In this document: piece by piece, positions 7,592 through 9,837 of the stretch
Numbering within the stretch: position 1 is the stretch's first letter
How the letters are laid out: every line of letters starts with the position of its first letter
NCBI GenBank assembly: GCA_900550815.1
Contig: URTW01000070.1
Coordinates: 1 to 9,837, forward strand
Source: an uncultured Collinsella sp.
GTDB lineage: Bacteria; Actinomycetota; Coriobacteriia; Coriobacteriales; Coriobacteriaceae
Length of the DNA stretch: 9,837 nt
Reading direction: 5' to 3'
Translations under genes and position numbers: made by a program
Notes under the pieces: generated by a model
Databases searched by the model: none
Seen by the model: the letters and a program-made list of their open reading frames with translations, nothing else
Told to the model about the DNA's origin: nothing

Positions 7592-8338
7592 TTAGTCTCG
7601 CGCGTCATTGACGGCAACTACGGTTAGCTGGGTTTCATCGACCGTAAACGATATGTCGAGCCCGTCGTAGGCCATGTGGTAAACGCGGTTCGGCTCGTGC
7701 TTGCTGCCTGCGCGGCGCGGGTCTTGGCGCAGGACCTCGACCAGGCCGGGGAGCTTTGTGGGCGGGACCATATCCTGCAGCGTCTGCGGGAACTCGATGT
7801 CGAGCTCTTGCCACGGAGCATCCTCAATCCAGCCGCCGGTCGCATCCGGGTGACAGTCCGCAAACGGAATGTAGGGCTTAATGTCGTAGATGGGCGTGCC
7901 GTCGCGCAGATCGGCCCCCAGCACATGGATGATGGGGCCATCGTCGGTGAGCTCAACGTGATCGAGCCTTACGCAGGTAAGTCCGATAGGATTGGGGCGA
8001 AACGGGCTGCGCGTGGCAAAGACGCCCACGCGCTCGGCTCCGCCCAGACGCGGCGGGCGCACAGTTTTCGACCACTTGGCATTGGTGCCGGACCTGTCCT
8101 GCGTCTTGGCATCGGCAGCTATGTCCTTAGCCGTGCCGCCGGGCGTTCCGTTTTCGAAGCGCCACAGCAGCCATAGGTGAGAGAAGGAGTCCAGGCCCTC
8201 AACCGCTGCCTTGGAGGCAAATTCCGGCTCAAAGACGATGCGTCCCTGCAGATGAGGCGCCAAAAAGCTGTTGCGCGGAATGCCGAACTTCTGCGGCAGG
8301 TCGGTATGTATGTGTGCGATAGGTTCCATGCCGGTCAT
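7592..8338 (-). CDS. trmO: tRNA (N6-threonylcarbamoyladenosine(37)-N6)-methyltransferase TrmO
   Basis: This 248-residue TsaA/YaeB-family enzyme methylates t6A37 to m6t6A in threonine tRNA using S-adenosylmethionine. Recognition rests on 'FGIPRNSF', 'GLDSFSHLWLLWRF', the strongly conserved 'TVRPPRLGG' followed by 'GVFATRSPFRPNPIGL', then 'DGTPIYDIKPYIPFAD' and, near the C-terminus, 'VLRQDPRR', which matches the E. coli 'QDPRP' region. The N-terminal beta-barrel and C-terminal portion are both present. Between 'LWRF' and 'VRPPR' there are about 31 residues, against about 11 in E. coli TrmO as I recall it, so the enzyme carries a hydrophilic insertion. Two in-frame ATGs are possible, at 8338 and 8329; neither has a clear Shine-Dalgarno site. 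The longer open frame upstream of 8338 is antisense to the regulator gene and is not coding. Confidence 0.93.
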   Translation of the reverse strand: MTGMEPIAHIHTDLPQKFGIPRNSFLAPHLQGRIVFEPEFASKAAVEGLDSFSHLWLLWRFENGTPGGTAKDIAADAKTQDRSGTNAKWSKTVRPPRLGGAERVGVFATRSPFRPNPIGLTCVRLDHVELTDDGPIIHVLGADLRDGTPIYDIKPYIPFADCHPDATGGWIEDAPWQELDIEFPQTLQDMVPPTKLPGLVEVLRQDPRRAGSKHEPNRVYHMAYDGLDISFTVDETQLTVVAVNDARD

Positions 8339-8371
8339 TGTACGGCATGGAGGCGTGGGGCGTTGCGCGCA

Positions 8372-8400
8372 ATTCTTCGCCGTGGACTCCTGTCGTGCAA
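8372..8400 (-). promoter_or_regulatory. Weak candidate promoter for trmO
   Basis: Leftwards, TTGCAC (8400-8395) and AAGAAT (8377-8372) are separated by 17 bases. The matches are modest (3/6 and 4/6), so this is only a candidate. It would place the trmO start of transcription near 8365, and its -35 box would overlap the inverted repeat at 8397-8411. Confidence 0.25.
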
Positions 8401-8411
8401 CCAACGGTTGC
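8397..8411. promoter_or_regulatory. Perfect inverted repeat, candidate operator
   Basis: GCAACC-AAC-GGTTGC is a perfect 6-bp inverted repeat with a 3-base centre. It directly abuts the probable -35 box of the rightward regulator gene and overlaps the possible -35 of trmO. Its size and place fit a dimeric XRE-type HTH protein controlling its own gene. Binding by the adjacent regulator is inference. Confidence 0.45.
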
Positions 8412-8440
8412 TTGGAAGGGCGCCTGCCGCCGCGTATGCT
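8412..8440 (+). promoter_or_regulatory. Promoter of the XRE-TipAS regulator gene
   Basis: TTGGAA (8412-8417) and TATGCT (8435-8440) lie 17 bases apart, each matching four of six consensus positions. Transcription would start near 8447, about 24 bases before the ATG and upstream of the AAAGGAG Shine-Dalgarno site. Confidence 0.5.
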
Positions 8441-8470
8441 TAAGCCATCAACCAGCAGAAAGGAGCCGCT

Positions 8471-9298
8471 ATGGCCTTTGCAGAAAAGCTCATTGCCGTT
8501 CGTCGCGCCCATCACCTTACCCAGGAGCAGCTCGCCGCCAAGCTCTTCGTCACACGCCAAGCCGTCAGCCGTTGGGAGCGCGACGAGGTCACCCCGGGCA
8601 TCGACATGATGAAGCTCATTGCCGCCGTAACCGGCGAGCCACTGTCCCACCTGCTCGAAATGCCCGAGCATTATTGCCAGAGCTGCGGCATGATACTCAC
8701 GCCCGACGACTGCGGCACCGATGCCACGGGCGCCACGACCGACCATTACTGCAAGTGGTGCTACGACCACGGCAAGTACACCTACGACACCACCATGGAG
8801 GCGATGATCGAGGATTGCGCTCCGCGGCTGGCGCAAAACACCGGCATGTCGCTCGACGAAGCCGTCTCGCTCATGGGCGCCGTCCTGCCGCAACTGGAGC
8901 GCTGGCGCACCGTGCAGGAAAACGAGGAGCGCTACGGCGCCGAGGCTCGGAAGCGCTACGGCGACGAGGCGATCGACGCAGCAAACGAAGCACTGCTGGA
9001 CATGGACCCCGAGACATGGAACGACATGAAGGAACTTGAACGCGCTATTCTGGGCCAACTCTCGATTGCCATGGGCGATGGCGATGCGAATGGAAGCGAG
9101 GCTCGCAAGCTCGTCGCGATGCATCGTCGTTGGATTGGTCTCAACTGGGGACGCGAACCCCAGAACGAAGCGTACCTGGGCCTCGCCCACGGCTATCTTG
9201 CCGACCAGCGCTTTATCGACTACTACGACAAGCCCTGCGGCACCGGAGCTACGGCGTTTCTGGTCCAGGCCATCGAGTCGTCTTTGGCGCGTGCATAG
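8471..9298 (+). CDS. XRE-family regulator with zinc ribbon and TipAS-like ligand-binding domain
   Basis: This 275-residue protein has three parts. Residues 5-60 are a Cro/C1-type HTH ('LTQEQLAAKLFVTRQAVSRW'). Residues 67-103 are a zinc ribbon with C69-x2-C72 and C94-x2-C97 (C81 lies between), resembling the 'putative zinc ribbon' often found beside HTH_3 domains. Residues of about 140-275 look like a TipAS antibiotic-recognition domain: 'ENEERYGAEARKRYG', a helical middle, 'GSEARKLVAMHRRWI', and 'YLADQRFIDYYDK' followed by 'GTGATAFLVQAI'. TipAS domains bind hydrophobic drugs such as thiopeptides and are classically fused to MerR-type HTH domains, so the XRE fusion is less familiar. The likely role is a ligand-responsive transcription factor in the cytoplasm; ligand and targets are unknown. 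C256 lies in the C-terminal part, but whether it matches the thiopeptide-linking cysteine of TipA cannot be decided by eye. AAAGGAG seven bases upstream fixes the ATG at 8471. The glutaredoxin gene follows 51 bases later. Confidence 0.87.
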   Translation: MAFAEKLIAVRRAHHLTQEQLAAKLFVTRQAVSRWERDEVTPGIDMMKLIAAVTGEPLSHLLEMPEHYCQSCGMILTPDDCGTDATGATTDHYCKWCYDHGKYTYDTTMEAMIEDCAPRLAQNTGMSLDEAVSLMGAVLPQLERWRTVQENEERYGAEARKRYGDEAIDAANEALLDMDPETWNDMKELERAILGQLSIAMGDGDANGSEARKLVAMHRRWIGLNWGREPQNEAYLGLAHGYLADQRFIDYYDKPCGTGATAFLVQAIESSLARA

Positions 9299-9349
9299 AC
9301 CGCGGCGGCTTTGGGTATTTCAATCGAAACCTCAACCGATTGGAGACCC

Positions 9350-9595
9350 ATGGCTACTAATCATGAGCTCACGCTGTACGTTATGACCGGCTGCCCGTAT
9401 TGCATAAAGGTCAAGCGCTTTTTGGCCGATAGCAGCGTGACCATTCCCGAACGCAATATCTCGACCGATACCGAAGCCGAGCAGACGCTCATCGCCGTCG
9501 GCGGAAAACGCCAGGTTCCCTGCTTGTTCATCGACGGCAAGCCGCTCTACGAGTCAAGCGACATCATCGCATGGGTGCAGGAGAATCTGCTCTAG
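9350..9595 (+). CDS. Small glutaredoxin-family thiol-disulfide oxidoreductase
   Basis: This 81-residue protein has a complete small glutaredoxin fold: strand 'LTLYVMTGCPYCIKVKRFL' with the dithiol active site C15-P-Y-C18, 'IPERNISTD' as strand two, 'QVPCLFIDG' with the cis-proline P57 preceded by V56, and the C-terminal 'ESSDIIAWVQENL' helix. The CPYC site is that of classical glutaredoxins, which reduce disulfides or mixed disulfides in the cytoplasm using glutathione or another low-molecular thiol; the actual thiol partner in this organism is not known. C58, just after the cis-proline, is a third cysteine. The ATG at 9350 is chosen because GGAG (9342-9345) lies just upstream and similarity starts there; the in-frame TTG at 9311 would add 13 residues overlapping spacer DNA. 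It is probably co-transcribed with the regulator, since no promoter or terminator is seen in the 51-base gap. Confidence 0.9.
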   Translation: MATNHELTLYVMTGCPYCIKVKRFLADSSVTIPERNISTDTEAEQTLIAVGGKRQVPCLFIDGKPLYESSDIIAWVQENLL

Positions 9596-9642
9596 TGCGC
9601 ACACTCTGTCCGTCCAGGGACCCAGCCCATACGGCCCAAACA

Positions 9643-9703
9643 TGTACACCAGCATCCAAAGTCGACATTTTTCGACATCTTTGGATGCTGGCGTACAACT
9701 TTT
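9643..9703 (+). terminator. Long stem-loop after the glutaredoxin gene, probable terminator
   Basis: TGTAC (9643-9647) pairs with GTACA (9693-9697), 9649-9660 with 9680-9691 (12 bp), and GTCGA (9661-9665) with TCGAC (9672-9676). The flaws are one A.C mismatch (9648/9692) and a three-base bulge (9677-9679); the loop is six bases. A short T run follows at 9700-9703. It lies 47 bases after the glutaredoxin stop. The remaining bases to 9837 show no gene I can support. Confidence 0.5.
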
Positions 9704-9837
9704 GGGTAGCTATGGACGCTCTTAACCGGCTAATTGTTTGAGGCGACCTTTGGATTATGGCTGTTTGATGCCTCGGGAAAGAGTTTCCGAGGGAGCAATG
9801 GTCAAAAAAGGGCAAATATGAGTACTGCTACCTGTTT

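Noticed and set aside
7480..7617. Leftward upstream extension of the MalY-like gene
   Set aside because: It overlaps the end of trmO, lacks conserved sequence, and a good GGAG-type site plus family similarity mark 7479 as the start.
8339..9190. Leftward open frame continuing upstream of trmO across the regulator gene
   Set aside because: TrmO similarity begins at the ATG pair near 8338/8329. The rest is antisense to a clearly conserved regulator and has no family features.
9564..9815. Leftward open frame of 83 codons at the right end
   Set aside because: It crosses the hairpin and overlaps the glutaredoxin end, needs a TTG start with no ribosome binding site, and has no recognisable features.
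9768..9837. Tiny rightward frame (9768-9821) whose TGA overlaps an ATG at 9818 that is open to the window end
   Set aside because: The ATGA overlap is suggestive of a following gene, but only six full codons of it are visible and its ribosome binding site is weak. It cannot be told from chance.
9802..9837. Leftward frame entering from the right edge and ending 'ALIFALF'-like at 9802
   Set aside because: Only eleven residues are visible. They are hydrophobic but too short to support a C-terminal gene fragment.

Overview
The window looks like chromosomal DNA from a moderately high-GC Gram-positive bacterium, most likely a Coriobacteriia member of the Collinsella type. The basis is codon use, lipoprotein-type secretion and the style of the hybrid kinases; this is inference without a database search. 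I see no rRNA, tRNA, CRISPR array, insertion sequence or phage gene.

Bases 1-6120 form a sensory block. A hybrid histidine kinase whose 5' end lies outside the window runs rightwards to 2469. It has two extracytoplasmic solute-binding-type domains, one membrane segment, HisKA, HATPase_c and a receiver. A small NimA/PNPOx-like flavin-binding protein follows (2512-2991). A long stem-loop (3014-3065) separates these from a leftward two-gene operon: a solute-binding lipoprotein (6120 to 5251) that overlaps, through ATGA, a second hybrid kinase (5254 to 3062) with its own two-membrane-segment, Cache-like sensor. The two convergent units look like fused and split versions of the same idea: a binding protein coupled to a hybrid kinase. 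Neither unit has an HPt domain or a DNA-binding response regulator in the window, so phosphoryl transfer must continue elsewhere.

Bases 6121-8338 hold two leftward metabolic or translation genes. One is a MalY/PatB-type PLP-dependent C-S lyase/aminotransferase, with a terminator that backs onto the lipoprotein promoter. The other is trmO, the methyltransferase for t6A37 of tRNA, which carries an extra loop.

Bases 8339-9837 hold a divergent rightward unit. It encodes a regulator combining an XRE-type HTH, a four-cysteine zinc ribbon and a TipAS-like ligand-binding domain, followed by a small glutaredoxin. A perfect 6-bp inverted repeat sits against the probable -35 box between trmO and this regulator and is a good operator candidate. 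A long stem-loop closes the unit. The last 134 bases contain nothing I can call as a gene.
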